Positions 1 to 9,010 of a DNA stretch of 64,000 bases are shown here, piece by piece. Position 1 is the first letter of the stretch, and each line of letters opens with the position of its first letter. The notes under the pieces were generated by a model. That model was not told where the DNA came from, searched no databases, and was given only the letters and a program-made list of their open reading frames with translations. Both the position numbers and the translations under genes were made by a program. The DNA is from Candidatus Desulfofervidus auxilii (GTDB taxonomy: Bacteria > Desulfobacterota > Desulfofervidia > Desulfofervidales > Desulfofervidaceae): positions 1,681,667 through 1,745,666 of the forward strand of contig NZ_CP013015.1 in NCBI RefSeq assembly GCF_001577525.1, read 5' to 3'.

Positions 1-2
1 CC

Positions 3-389
3 CTTATGATTGATATTGATTACTTTACTAAATATAACAACATTTACGGACATCGGTTTGGAGATAGTTTGCTTCAAACTCTGGCTGTTTTCTGGAAAGG
101 TGCCCTCCGTCCTACTGATGCTATATTCCGATATAAGGGTCCATCCTTCGTAGCTATCTTGCAAGATACACCTTTAGAACAAGGGATAAACGCTGCCGAG
201 AGGTTGCGTCGCATCACTTATGAAAGGAGTTTACCCCATCAGCAGGGACTCAACAACGTTGTTACTATTAGTATCGGAGTCACCGCTTTTAAGAAAGGCG
301 ATACTCCAGGCATAATCTTACATAGGGCTGCTAGTTACTTAACCAAAGCGAAAAAGTCGGGTAGAAATGTGGTAAAATCAGGAATATAA
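3..389 (+). CDS. GGDEF-domain protein, C-terminal part, degenerate active site
   Basis: This is the end of a gene that begins before the window; the reading frame is open to the left edge. The visible 128 residues are a GGDEF (diguanylate cyclase) domain, recognised by the MIDIDYF opening, YGHRFGD and the late TISIGVT strand. Where a working enzyme has GG(D/E)EF this protein reads KGPSF (about residue 44), so cyclase activity is unlikely. The upstream RxxD inhibitory-site motif survives as RPTD, five residues before the signature, which is the usual spacing. A c-di-GMP-binding receptor role is therefore possible but inferred. It converges on the uvrA-like gene with only 1 nt between the two stops. 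Confidence 0.85.
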   Translation, partial: LMIDIDYFTKYNNIYGHRFGDSLLQTLAVFWKGALRPTDAIFRYKGPSFVAILQDTPLEQGINAAERLRRITYERSLPHQQGLNNVVTISIGVTAFKKGDTPGIILHRAASYLTKAKKSGRNVVKSGI

Positions 390-390
390 T

Positions 391-2763
391 TCATATCCAG
401 CCACTATTTATTAAATAACCCCCCTTTCCCCCGCCTTCAGGCCCAAGTTCAATAAGATAATCTGCTGCCTTTATAATTTCGGGATGATGTTCGGCAATGA
501 TAACCGTATTCCCCTTTTCAATCAGCTTATCCAAAAGAGACAACAAATGGTTTATGTCTTCTAAATGAAGTCCTATGCTGGGTTCATCTAAGATATAAAT
601 AGTTTCTCTCTGAGTTCCTGGTATTAATTCTCTAGCTAATTTTAATCTTTGGGCCTCTCCACCAGAAAGGCTAGGGGCAGGTTGACCCAGTTTTAAATAC
701 CCTAATCCTACTTCTATCATAGTATAAAGATACTTTTTTATAGAAGGTATATGGCGAAAAAACTCATAGGCTTCTATAACACTCATATCTAAGACTTGGG
801 CTATATTTTTTCCTTTAAATATAATTTCTAAGGTATCCGGATTAAATCGCTTTCCTTGGCAAGCATCACAGGGGATAAAGACATTTGGTAAAATACCCAT
901 TTCTATCTTTACTACCCCTTCTCCCTTACAAACCTCACACCTGCCTCCTTTAACATTAAGGCTAAATCTTTCTGCAGTATAACCTCTAGCTCGGGCCTCT
1001 GGTATTTGAGCAAACAATTGTCTTATATGAGTAAAAACCCCTGTATAGGTAGCAGGATTAGACTTGGGTGTTTTTCCAATGGGATGAGCATCTATTGAAA
1101 CTACTTTTTTTATTTTTTCTATTCCTTTTATATCTATCGTGAAATTTACTCCTTTTCCCTGAAGTTTCTGTTTTAATCCCTGATAAAGCACATTGATTAT
1201 TAAACTAGTTTTGCCACTTCCACTCACACCACAAATGCAGGTAAGACAATTTAAAGGAATGGAAACAGTAATATTTTTAAGATTATGGGCAGCGGCTCCT
1301 TCTATCACCAAATAATCTTTTTTCTGTAGATGTTTTTTGCGGGAAAGTTTTTTTCTTCCTGAAAGATACTGACCTGTGAGTGTAGGGCTCTTTTTTAATG
1401 CTTCAGAATTGCCTACAAAAACAATTTCTCCACCTTTCTCTCCTGCCCCTGGTCCTAGTTCTATCACATAATCTGCATTTAAGATTACTTCAAGGTCATG
1501 TTCTATCACAATTATGGTATTGCCTAATGCCTTTAACAGTCTTAGAGTAGAAATAAGCCTTTTTACTTCCTTAGGATGAAGACCAGTAGTGGGTTCATCC
1601 AAGACAAAAATCACATCACTAAGAGTATTTATAACATACAGAGAAAGGATAAGCCTTTGATACTCACCGCTAGATACCTGGGTGATACTCCGGGAAAGGG
1701 AAAGATAATTTAAACCTATATTTAATAATTGAGTTATTCTTTTTTCCATTTCTTCTAAGATAGGAGAGGCAATACGTCTTTGCCTAGAAGATAAATTAAG
1801 GCCTCTTAAAAAAATCATTAGGTCTTCTAAAGGTAAATTGGAAACAGAGAAGATGTCCTTGCCCCCAATTTTTACTGCTAAGGCTTCTGTTTTTAACCTT
1901 TTTCCTTCACAAACAGGACAGATTTTTTCTCCCTTTTTACCCAATCCCTTACAGGCAGGACATGCACCTAAAGGAGAATTGAAAGAAAAAAAGGCAGGAG
2001 AAATCTGAGGGAAAAAAAATCCACATTGGGGACAAATAGGGGCCAGTGTAAAAAATAATGTTTTTTTATCAGGGCGTTCTATGGTTAAAATATTTCCCAG
2101 TCTGAAGGCCAATTCTACTGAATCCCTAATTCGTCCTTTTATACCCTCCTTAACTATAATGCGGTCAACCATTATTTCTATCCTCTGGCCTTTATCTGGA
2201 AACCTCTCTTCAGTCATATCATACACACAGCCATCTATCCTTATTTTGGTAAATCCTTCTTTTAAATATCTTTTCCACCATTGTTTTTTCTTTTTAGGAA
2301 AGATGGGAACTAAGAAAGTTAATTTTTCGCCTTTAGGTAAATTTAGAATTTCCTTCACTATTTCAGGCACAGTCCAAGTAAGTAAGGGGAAATTACAGGA
2401 AGGACAATGAGGTATGCCAATTTTAGCATAAAGAACTCGTAAAAGGCCATATATCCCTGTCAAAGTCCCTATGGTAGAGCGGGAATTAAATGGGGTTGGA
2501 TGTTGTTTTAGACCCAATGTGGGTGAAAGACCAGTAATCTCTCTTACCTTTGCCTTTTCAAATCGGGGTAAAAGTCGATTGCCCCCAGGTAGAAGTGTGC
2601 TCAAATATCTTCTTTGTCCTTCTTTATATATAATATCAAGGGCTAAACTAGATTTCCCTGAACCACTTACACCCGTGATAGCAATAATCTTTTGCTTTGG
2701 GATAGTAATATCAAAACCCTTTAAATTATGTTCGGCGGCACCTTCAATTATAAGCTCAGACAT
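391..2763 (-). CDS. uvrA: UvrA-family excinuclease ATPase, short form
   Basis: A tandem ABC ATPase of the UvrA DNA-damage recognition family. Both halves have Walker A (GVSGSGKSS near residue 31, GVSGSGKTS in the second half) and Walker B (LDEPTTGLH, LDEPSIGLH). Zinc-binding Cys pairs occur at CPSC, CPQC, CPAC/CPVC and CEVC/CDAC. Residues of about 130-245 could hold the UvrB-binding region. At 790 residues it is well short of the usual ~940. The first ABC signature reads VSSGE instead of LSGGE, and the C-terminus stops soon after the last LGPEGG. These traits point to a specialised paralogue more than the housekeeping UvrA, though it could be the only copy. The start ATG lies 2 nt from the upstream Spy-like gene's stop. 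Confidence 0.88.
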   Translation of the reverse strand: MSELIIEGAAEHNLKGFDITIPKQKIIAITGVSGSGKSSLALDIIYKEGQRRYLSTLLPGGNRLLPRFEKAKVREITGLSPTLGLKQHPTPFNSRSTIGTLTGIYGLLRVLYAKIGIPHCPSCNFPLLTWTVPEIVKEILNLPKGEKLTFLVPIFPKKKKQWWKRYLKEGFTKIRIDGCVYDMTEERFPDKGQRIEIMVDRIIVKEGIKGRIRDSVELAFRLGNILTIERPDKKTLFFTLAPICPQCGFFFPQISPAFFSFNSPLGACPACKGLGKKGEKICPVCEGKRLKTEALAVKIGGKDIFSVSNLPLEDLMIFLRGLNLSSRQRRIASPILEEMEKRITQLLNIGLNYLSLSRSITQVSSGEYQRLILSLYVINTLSDVIFVLDEPTTGLHPKEVKRLISTLRLLKALGNTIIVIEHDLEVILNADYVIELGPGAGEKGGEIVFVGNSEALKKSPTLTGQYLSGRKKLSRKKHLQKKDYLVIEGAAAHNLKNITVSIPLNCLTCICGVSGSGKTSLIINVLYQGLKQKLQGKGVNFTIDIKGIEKIKKVVSIDAHPIGKTPKSNPATYTGVFTHIRQLFAQIPEARARGYTAERFSLNVKGGRCEVCKGEGVVKIEMGILPNVFIPCDACQGKRFNPDTLEIIFKGKNIAQVLDMSVIEAYEFFRHIPSIKKYLYTMIEVGLGYLKLGQPAPSLSGGEAQRLKLARELIPGTQRETIYILDEPSIGLHLEDINHLLSLLDKLIEKGNTVIIAEHHPEIIKAADYLIELGPEGGGKGGYLINSGWI

Positions 2764-2765
2764 AC

Positions 2766-3245
2766 TTATTTGTCTTCTAAACCTCTCTTTTGCATTCTAT
2801 GCATACGTAAGGCTTCTCTCATCATTCTAGGAAAACGCTCCATAAACAACACATATTTCCCTATTTCTCTTATAGAAAACACCTTAGAAAGTGCCTTTAT
2901 TTCTTTTCCCTTTAGCTCTGCAAGTTGTGCATCTATTTCTTTAACTTCCTTTATAAGCTTAGTTAACTCCTCCTCAGGGATAGCCGGATTTTCTACTTTC
3001 TCTTTTAAATTCTTTAAAATCTGTCTTCTTTTAACAAGTATTTTTTCTCTCTCATCATCGTATTTTTTCAGGATATTAAACACCTCTGTTGCCCTTTCCC
3101 CTTCTAAATTAAACTCTTGCATTAATTCCCAGTTTCTTAAAGTGATAACCTGTTTTTTGACATCCTTAAACGTCCTAAACGATTCTCCCCAGGAAATACT
3201 CATTGTTGCTAAAACACAAATTAATAACATTACTAATTTTTTCAT
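2766..3245 (-). CDS. Spy/CpxP-like periplasmic protein
   Basis: A 159-residue exported protein. A signal peptide (MKKLVMLLICVLATMSISWG) is followed by a long, charged, mainly helical region rich in Lys and Glu, ending in a Met- and Arg-rich tail. This is the layout of Spy/CpxP/heavy-metal-resistance helical periplasmic proteins, although the family assignment rests on overall pattern rather than a clear LTxxQ motif. Its ribosome site (aaaggaggg) and first codons lie inside the 3' end of the anti-sigma gene, in another frame. As the third gene of an ECF sigma / anti-sigma set it is probably the envelope-stress or metal-responsive effector of that regulon. Confidence 0.65.
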   Translation of the reverse strand: MKKLVMLLICVLATMSISWGESFRTFKDVKKQVITLRNWELMQEFNLEGERATEVFNILKKYDDEREKILVKRRQILKNLKEKVENPAIPEEELTKLIKEVKEIDAQLAELKGKEIKALSKVFSIREIGKYVLFMERFPRMMREALRMHRMQKRGLEDK

Positions 3246-3753
3246 AACTATCCCTCCTTTGTTTTATTTCTTGAACCTCATCTAGTAAAGAAATCCAAGG
3301 GTCTGAAATCCCCCTCATAACATCAGCTTCATTTTCTTCTTCAAAATCAAATAAATTAACCTCTTCCCATGTAATATTAGGTGTCCCCCCAACTAATAAA
3401 AAAATATCTTCTCTTTCTAATGAAGTCCTTTTATGGACAATAGGTGAAATAAACACCACCATAAGCAATAAAAAAGCCATAGCTATTCCTAACCCAAAAC
3501 GCCAGTTGAAACCCCATTTAAAAAAAGGAGACTTTATTCCCAGTGTCTTTCTCAATTCTTCTCTTATTTCCTGGCGCAATGATAATTCTTCTTTTTCTAT
3601 TTCTTCCTTTAAAAGGAATATTCCGTTAGTAATAGCCTCAAATTCAGAGCGACATTTAGGGCAGTGCTTAAGATGGGTATTTAATTCTTCTGGCAACTCC
3701 TTTTTTTTCCCCCAATAATTACTCAAGCTCTCCCAAAATTCTTCACATTCCAT
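3175..3753 (-). CDS. Zinc-finger anti-sigma factor, single membrane segment
   Basis: 192 residues. The N-terminal anti-sigma domain carries the zinc-binding Hx3CxxC arrangement (HLKHCPKC, near residues 28-35), a hallmark of ZAS anti-sigma factors that hold their ECF partner. A hydrophobic segment near residues 86-107 should anchor it in the inner membrane, with a short outer part. It lies 1 nt after the ECF sigma gene. The reading frame runs 71 nt into the Spy-like gene, and the last ~20 residues look unlike the rest, so the true stop may have been lost by a small frameshift near 3255-3265, or the overlap may be real. Confidence 0.78.
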   Translation of the reverse strand: MECEEFWESLSNYWGKKKELPEELNTHLKHCPKCRSEFEAITNGIFLLKEEIEKEELSLRQEIREELRKTLGIKSPFFKWGFNWRFGLGIAMAFLLLMVVFISPIVHKRTSLEREDIFLLVGGTPNITWEEVNLFDFEEENEADVMRGISDPWISLLDEVQEIKQRRDSYEKISNVINLCFSNNEYFLGRIV

Positions 3754-3754
3754 G

Positions 3755-4273
3755 TTAATCCTCTCTCAACAATTGTTTTAAATTTCTCACACCAAAATAA
3801 AAATTGGTGCGGGCTGTTTCCGGTTTAAAATCGAGGATTTCACTAATTTCATTGAAACTAAGTCCCTGAAACACCCGTAAAATGATTACTTCCTTCTGTC
3901 TTGGAGGTAGTAAAGATAATGCCTTTTTTGTCTTTTCTTTTAAATCTCTTTTTATTACTTCTTCCTCAAAAGAAGTAGCTGGTTCCCTATCTGTTTCTAA
4001 GGATATAATTGACTTCTTATTCTTTAAATAATCCCTACAAAGATTTAAGATAATTTTAAAAAACCAGCTCCGAAAACGGTTTCTTTGTCTTAGAGAACTT
4101 AATCGTTTAAAGGCTTGAATAAAGGCTTTTTGAGTAATATCCTTTGCCTCCTCCCTATCATTTGCTATGGCCCTTGCTAAACAATAGGCTTGGGGTTGAT
4201 AACGCTTCATCAATCTTTCAAATCCCTTCTCATTTCCTTTTAAAAATTCTGCTATCAATTCTTCATCTGTCAT
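3755..4273 (-). CDS. ECF-family RNA polymerase sigma factor (RpoE-like)
   Basis: A 172-residue sigma factor with the two regions of ECF sigmas. Region 2 binds core polymerase and the -10 element (residues ~1-95, with DREEAKDITQKAFIQAF and RSWFFKI). Region 4 is a helix-turn-helix that reads the -35 (residues ~110-172, LPPRQKEVIILRVFQGLSFNEI). Regions 1.1 and 3 are absent, as expected. The zinc-finger anti-sigma gene follows by 1 nt, then a periplasmic Spy-like protein, the usual sigma / anti-sigma / target order. The regulon is likely envelope or metal stress. I could not identify its own promoter in the 200 nt it shares divergently with acs. Confidence 0.9.
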   Translation of the reverse strand: MTDEELIAEFLKGNEKGFERLMKRYQPQAYCLARAIANDREEAKDITQKAFIQAFKRLSSLRQRNRFRSWFFKIILNLCRDYLKNKKSIISLETDREPATSFEEEVIKRDLKEKTKKALSLLPPRQKEVIILRVFQGLSFNEISEILDFKPETARTNFYFGVRNLKQLLRED

Positions 4274-4474
4274 ATCTGTTCTATAAATTAGACCATAATA
4301 ATTATGAAAATGTTTAAAAGATTTTTATAAACATGACAATCACAAAAAGAGATTAGTCATTTATCTTTTTAAAAGACCGTTTATTGGTATAAATTGTCCG
4401 TTCAAATACTTGCAAAATTGTATATTTTATAATATTCATTATAATATTTTTTAAATCACAACAGGAGGAAAAAA

Positions 4475-6523
4475 ATGGCAGAGGAAAGAATTTATGAGGA
4501 ATTTGAGCACTATTTGACACCTCCCTCTTGGAAAGATCGCGTCTGGGAAATTGAAGAATACAAGGCTTTTTATGAAGAAACAATCAAAGACAAAGAAAAC
4601 CTTGAGAAGTGGTGGGCAAAATGGGCAAATGAGCTTCCCTGGTTCAAGAAGTGGAATAAGGTTCTCGATGATAGCAATCCTCCATTTTATAGATGGTTTG
4701 TAGGAGGAGAAACAAATCTAGCTTATCTTTGTTTGGATCGCCATATTGAAGAGGGAAGAAAAAACCAATTGGCCTTGATTTGGGAAGGAGAACCATGGGA
4801 TGAAATGATTAGAAGACCTAAAGAAATCAGAAAATTTACTTATTATGACCTTTATCGAAGGTCAAATCGTATTGCTTATGCCTTGAAGGAAAAATTGGGG
4901 GTAAAAAGGGGTGAGATTTTGACCTTTTATTTACCCATGATTCCTGAACTCCCACTTTACATGCTAGCTGTTCAAAGGTTAGGGGCCAAACATAGCATTG
5001 TTTACAGTGGATTCAGCGCCTTTGCCCTAGCTCAAAGGGCCATGGCTGCTGGTTCTCGCATAATTGTTACGGCAGATGCCCTATATAGAAATGGGAAAAT
5101 AATACCTTTAAAGGAAATTGTGGATGAGGCCATAGAAATATGTGAAGAAAAGGGTCATAAGATAGAGCATGTAATTATGGTCAAAAGAACCAATAGAGCA
5201 GCTATACCCTGGATTAAAAAGAGAGATATTTGGCATCACGAGTTTATTAGATATATTTCTGAGAATGCAAGAATTGAACCAGTAAAGTTAGGTTCTGAAG
5301 ATATGTCCTACATCCTTTACACATCTGGCACAACAGGCGCTCCTAAAGGTGCGCAACACAGTATTGGTGGATATGCAGTGGGGCTTTATACCACTATGAA
5401 ACTCATATTCGATATAAAGGAAACAGATATTTACTGGTGTGCAGCGGACATAGGTTGGGTAACGGGGCATTCTTATATCGTGTATGGTCCCCTTATAACC
5501 GGTACCACAACGCTCATGTATGAAGGAGCACCAACTTATCCTGGGCCGGATAGATGGTGGAACATCATAGAAAGATATGGAGTAAATGTGTTTTATACCT
5601 CTCCTACCGCTATTAGAATGTTAATGAAATTCCCATTAGACTATGTGAAAAAACACGATTTATCTACGATAAGAATCTTCCATTCTGTAGGAGAGCCAAT
5701 CAATCCAGAAGCATTCCGTTGGTATTATAAAAATATAGGTAAGGAAAACATTGTGGCCTCCAGCACCTGGTGGATGACCGAAACAGGCCAGATGTTAACA
5801 GGGCATTTTCCAGGCCTGGGAAAAATCTTTCCTTTAAAACCAGGCACAAATGGTTACCCTTTACCTGGTGTAAAGATGGAAGTATTGGATGAAGATGGGA
5901 ATCCCTGTAAACCTGGAGAAAGAGGTTATTTTGTCATCACCAATCCCTGGCCAGGGATGTTTATGACATTATATCAAGATGACCAGAGATATATTGATGT
6001 ATATTGGTCAAAGTTTTCTAAAGACAACAAATGGCGCTTTTATACAGGAGATTTTGCAGTTAAAGACCAAGATGGATATTTGTGGGTTTTAGGAAGGGCA
6101 GATGATGTGCTTAATATTGCCGGTCATCGTGTTGGCACTGCTGAAGTGGAATCAGCAATGGTCATGCACCCAGCGGTAGCTGAAGCAGCTTGTGTAGGTA
6201 AACCTCACGAAATTAAGGGAGAAGTAGCCTTTGTCTTCACTGTGCTTAAACAGGGATTTGTGCCCAGTGATGAGCTTGTAGGAGAACTGAGAAACCACTT
6301 AAGAAAGACCATTGGCCCTATAGTGGCATCAGATGCTACTATTCTCTTAGTAGATATGGTACCTAAAACCAGAAGTGGAAAAATCATGAGGAGATTGTTA
6401 AAAGCGGTGATCACTGGTCAAAAACTAGGAGACGTTACCACTTTAGAAGATGAAAGTGCTATTAAAGAGGCAGAAAAGGCCTATGAATACCTAAAAACAA
6501 CCTTGGAGAGAGAAATGGCTTAA
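4475..6523 (+). CDS. acs: Acetyl-CoA synthetase, AMP-forming (copy 1)
   Basis: 682 residues. It activates acetate with ATP and CoA to acetyl-CoA, AMP and PPi in the cytoplasm. Visible motifs: the phosphate loop YTSGTTGAPKG (~residue 282), CAADIGWVTGHS, EPINPEAFRWYY, TWWMTETGQ, the hinge YTGDFAVKDQDGY and the C-terminal PKTRSGKIMRR whose Lys is the classical acetylation-control site. The acetate-pocket Trp of TWW is kept, but the Gln normally after it is Met. A strong aggagg ribosome site precedes the ATG. It stands alone on the plus strand, convergent with an operon holding a second acs; the two differ widely, so they are not a recent duplication. Confidence 0.95.
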   Translation: MAEERIYEEFEHYLTPPSWKDRVWEIEEYKAFYEETIKDKENLEKWWAKWANELPWFKKWNKVLDDSNPPFYRWFVGGETNLAYLCLDRHIEEGRKNQLALIWEGEPWDEMIRRPKEIRKFTYYDLYRRSNRIAYALKEKLGVKRGEILTFYLPMIPELPLYMLAVQRLGAKHSIVYSGFSAFALAQRAMAAGSRIIVTADALYRNGKIIPLKEIVDEAIEICEEKGHKIEHVIMVKRTNRAAIPWIKKRDIWHHEFIRYISENARIEPVKLGSEDMSYILYTSGTTGAPKGAQHSIGGYAVGLYTTMKLIFDIKETDIYWCAADIGWVTGHSYIVYGPLITGTTTLMYEGAPTYPGPDRWWNIIERYGVNVFYTSPTAIRMLMKFPLDYVKKHDLSTIRIFHSVGEPINPEAFRWYYKNIGKENIVASSTWWMTETGQMLTGHFPGLGKIFPLKPGTNGYPLPGVKMEVLDEDGNPCKPGERGYFVITNPWPGMFMTLYQDDQRYIDVYWSKFSKDNKWRFYTGDFAVKDQDGYLWVLGRADDVLNIAGHRVGTAEVESAMVMHPAVAEAACVGKPHEIKGEVAFVFTVLKQGFVPSDELVGELRNHLRKTIGPIVASDATILLVDMVPKTRSGKIMRRLLKAVITGQKLGDVTTLEDESAIKEAEKAYEYLKTTLEREMA

Positions 6524-6537
6524 TAAATTAAAGAGAA

Positions 6538-6562
6538 AAAGGCCACCTTAAAGGTGGCCTTT
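6538..6562. terminator. Bidirectional intrinsic terminator between convergent operons
   Basis: A perfect inverted repeat, aaaggccacctt / aaggtggccttt, with A-rich flank on the left and T's on the right, so it can work on both strands. It lies just after acs copy 1 and overlaps the stop codon of the cNMP-CBS-DUF294 gene. Confidence 0.85.
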
Positions 6563-8285
6563 AGTATGCTTTAGCTAAGAAATCCTTAAATTTTTTTAAA
6601 CTTCTTAAACAGTCTTCTAATAATATCTTTTCTTGATTAGAAAAAATACCAGGATCAAGCCACTCAGCTTCAAATTTAATCCTAAAATGATTTAAAAAAT
6701 TATAAATTTCTTTAAATTCAGTTACTTTTTCTTCACTTAAAATTTTCTTTTCTCTCAAAACATCCAGACGGTCAAAGGTATTAGTTTCCCTTATCTCTTT
6801 TAAAAAGGATAAAAATCGCACCCCATGGACAACCATTTCTGAAATCTCTGTTAAATTCAAACCTTTGGCAAAATCTCCAGAAGTTAATAATACCTGATCA
6901 CGCACAAAACCCAAAGGCAAGTTTATCTTTGAAATATGTTCATATAATAAACTCAATATTTGATCTTTAGGAAAAGCAATCGCCTCTATTTCTTTAAAAA
7001 TCCTTTCTTCTCCTCCAATTCTTCTCCTATCCAGAAAAGCACAAATTTTATCTACTTCTTTATTTTCTAGCCACTTTTTAAAATGAATATTAAGTTTCTC
7101 AACAGAATTCAAAAAAACACTATCTTTGTGAGCAGTAAAACCCGACTTTTTAAATACTTCCCTAAACTGGTTTATAGAAAAATCCCCTTTATATATCAAA
7201 CAGAGTTTTAAGGGTAATAACCAACTTTGCTCCATCCGTCCTAGTTCTCCTAATCCCATTAAACAACAGGAAGAACATTTTAAAGAAGAAAAAAGTCTAC
7301 ATAAGATGCGGTCAACAAACTCCGAAGTGAGTTTCCTAATTACCATGGGGCTTGCACCTTCATTAAATAATACCTTAATTACTTTATCTATGTTGGTAAT
7401 TAACTCAGCCAGCCCTGCAATGGCATTTTTTCTCTCTATCTCAGTAACAAAACTAATGAGATTTACCCCTTGAAGAAGGATTAAATCATGTAAGGAAATT
7501 ACGCCAATTAAACGTCTGTTATCTAAAACACAGAGATGATGGCAATTATATTTAGCCATTTGTAAAAGAGCTTCAAAATAAGAGGCTTCTTTATCAACTC
7601 CCACTATAGAAGTGGTCATAATGTGGCTTATAGGTTTTTTAAAATCAAGGTTTCTAGCAACTACTTTTTGGGTCAAATCTGTTTTTGTCACAATTCCTAA
7701 AGGTTTGTTACCTTCATCAATGACCACAATGGAACCCACTTTGTATTTTGCCATCTGTTGGGCAGCAGCAATAATAGAAGTTTCTTTATTGCAGGTTACA
7801 GGAGGTTGCTTTATAAGGTCACTCAATTTTACAGTAAGGTGAGACACCAAAGGCTTTTGTTTTCTCAATTGGTGCGCTAGTGGCTTAATTCGGGTCTCAA
7901 AATGTTCTTTAAAAATAGAATATTTATCACAGAGTTTTAAAAAAGTTCCTTTAGGAATTAGATAACATACCACATCTTCTATAGCCATGGCCTTGTATCC
8001 CTTTTCTCCTTTTATAAGGTTGATACCACCTATGTAATCTCCCTCACTTCTGTATTCCACTCTTTCTCTTTCAATTTTTACGATGCCTGAATAAATTAAA
8101 TAGAGAAATGAAATTAAAGAAGTTTCCTCCAAAATTGCAGTCCCTTTAGGATAATATTCTATTAAAATCTCTTTTGCCACTTCTTTTATTACTGATTTAG
8201 GGAGAAGATTAAAAGGAACCACGGTAACCAAAAATTCTTCAATACGCTGAAGGGGAAGGCTTAAACTCGCTACTCGATGTGGCAA
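6561..8285 (-). CDS. cNMP-binding / CBS / DUF294-type protein with dead nucleotidyltransferase
   Basis: 574 residues. Domain order: a cyclic-nucleotide-binding-like beta roll (~20-130), two CBS domains (~155-275; adenine-nucleotide sensing), a GlnD-like DUF294 nucleotidyltransferase region (~300-420) and the helical DUF294 C-domain. The intact neighbour has GSEGRREQ followed by TDQDN, but here the region reads GLGELGRMEQ and then leucine-rich residues with no Asp pair, so transfer activity should be lost. It probably acts as a regulatory sensor of the acetate symporter/acs operon. The start is TTG, backed by aaaggag 7 nt upstream; the first ATG is far inside the cNMP domain. It is the last gene of the operon. 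Confidence 0.85.
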   Translation of the reverse strand: MPHRVASLSLPLQRIEEFLVTVVPFNLLPKSVIKEVAKEILIEYYPKGTAILEETSLISFLYLIYSGIVKIERERVEYRSEGDYIGGINLIKGEKGYKAMAIEDVVCYLIPKGTFLKLCDKYSIFKEHFETRIKPLAHQLRKQKPLVSHLTVKLSDLIKQPPVTCNKETSIIAAAQQMAKYKVGSIVVIDEGNKPLGIVTKTDLTQKVVARNLDFKKPISHIMTTSIVGVDKEASYFEALLQMAKYNCHHLCVLDNRRLIGVISLHDLILLQGVNLISFVTEIERKNAIAGLAELITNIDKVIKVLFNEGASPMVIRKLTSEFVDRILCRLFSSLKCSSCCLMGLGELGRMEQSWLLPLKLCLIYKGDFSINQFREVFKKSGFTAHKDSVFLNSVEKLNIHFKKWLENKEVDKICAFLDRRRIGGEERIFKEIEAIAFPKDQILSLLYEHISKINLPLGFVRDQVLLTSGDFAKGLNLTEISEMVVHGVRFLSFLKEIRETNTFDRLDVLREKKILSEEKVTEFKEIYNFLNHFRIKFEAEWLDPGIFSNQEKILLEDCLRSLKKFKDFLAKAY

Positions 8286-8297
8286 ACAAATCTCCTT

Positions 8298-8999
8298 TTA
8301 AACTTTAGCTATTCTTACTAAATCCTTTAGGGTCATATTTTTATCTTCTGCTTCCGTTAATAATTTCTGAAAGAGCATGGCTGTACCTAGCACATCCCCA
8401 ATAACACTATGTCTATCAAACAAAGGGACTCCTAACTCTTTAGCTACCGCATCCAGTGAAAGGTCATGATTTTGGGGCTCAAGACTATAATTGGCATATG
8501 GTTTTTTAATAAAGAGAAATAACTTTAAAACATCAAGAGTAATATTAGGCAACCGAATTCCAAAATAATTTTCCATCTCTTTGTTAATAAACATCAAATC
8601 AAAACCTGCTTGATAACCCACAAGTATATCTTGGCCACAGTATTCAATAAATTTTATCAAAATTTCATCTGCTTTGGGTCTATCTTCTACCATGGAAGGA
8701 GTAATCCCGTGCACAAAAATAGATGGGGCTGGGATTTCCGCTCTAGGTTGAATTAACTCATAAAACATATCTGAAAGCACTACCCTTCCTTTGGTGATAC
8801 CTAACGCCCCTATAGCTACAAGTTCTGCTTCTTTCTTCAAACCAGTAGTTTCTGTATCAAACACTACAAATCTAGGGGTTTTAATCCCTATATTAAGCTT
8901 TGGAGGTATTGTTTCTAAAATCTCCTTAATATGTAAAGGTAGGCGTCTTTTTGGTTTTTTCTTGGTAAATCTTTTTTTAAAGATTGTCCAAAATGACAT
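8298..8999 (-). CDS. DEDDh 3'-5' exonuclease, DNA polymerase III epsilon-like
   Basis: 233 residues. Exonuclease motif I is DTETTG (~residue 48), motif II lies around HGITPSM and YQAGFDLMFIN, and motif III is DRHSVIGD with the His and Asp that define the DEDDh class. The basic N-terminus (KKRFTKKKPKRR) precedes the domain. Proteins of this type are regularly encoded between DUF294 proteins and ActP-like symporters in bacteria; their role there is unknown and probably not replication proofreading. It lies 11 nt after the CBS-DUF294 gene and 12 nt before the cNMP-CBS-DUF294 gene, with an aaggaaag ribosome site. Confidence 0.88.
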   Translation of the reverse strand: MSFWTIFKKRFTKKKPKRRLPLHIKEILETIPPKLNIGIKTPRFVVFDTETTGLKKEAELVAIGALGITKGRVVLSDMFYELIQPRAEIPAPSIFVHGITPSMVEDRPKADEILIKFIEYCGQDILVGYQAGFDLMFINKEMENYFGIRLPNITLDVLKLFLFIKKPYANYSLEPQNHDLSLDAVAKELGVPLFDRHSVIGDVLGTAMLFQKLLTEAEDKNMTLKDLVRIAKV

Positions 9000-9010
9000 G
9001 ACTTTCCTTT

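Noticed and set aside
4405-4445. Two TATAAT boxes upstream of acs copy 1 as promoters
   Set aside because: TATAAT at 4428-4433 and 4440-4445 look good, but no -35 lies at 16-18 nt for either, and the whole stretch is AT-rich, so I did not call a promoter.
4353-4583. 76-residue minus-strand frame over the acs start
   Set aside because: Antisense to the acs ribosome site and N-terminus, with no recognisable features.
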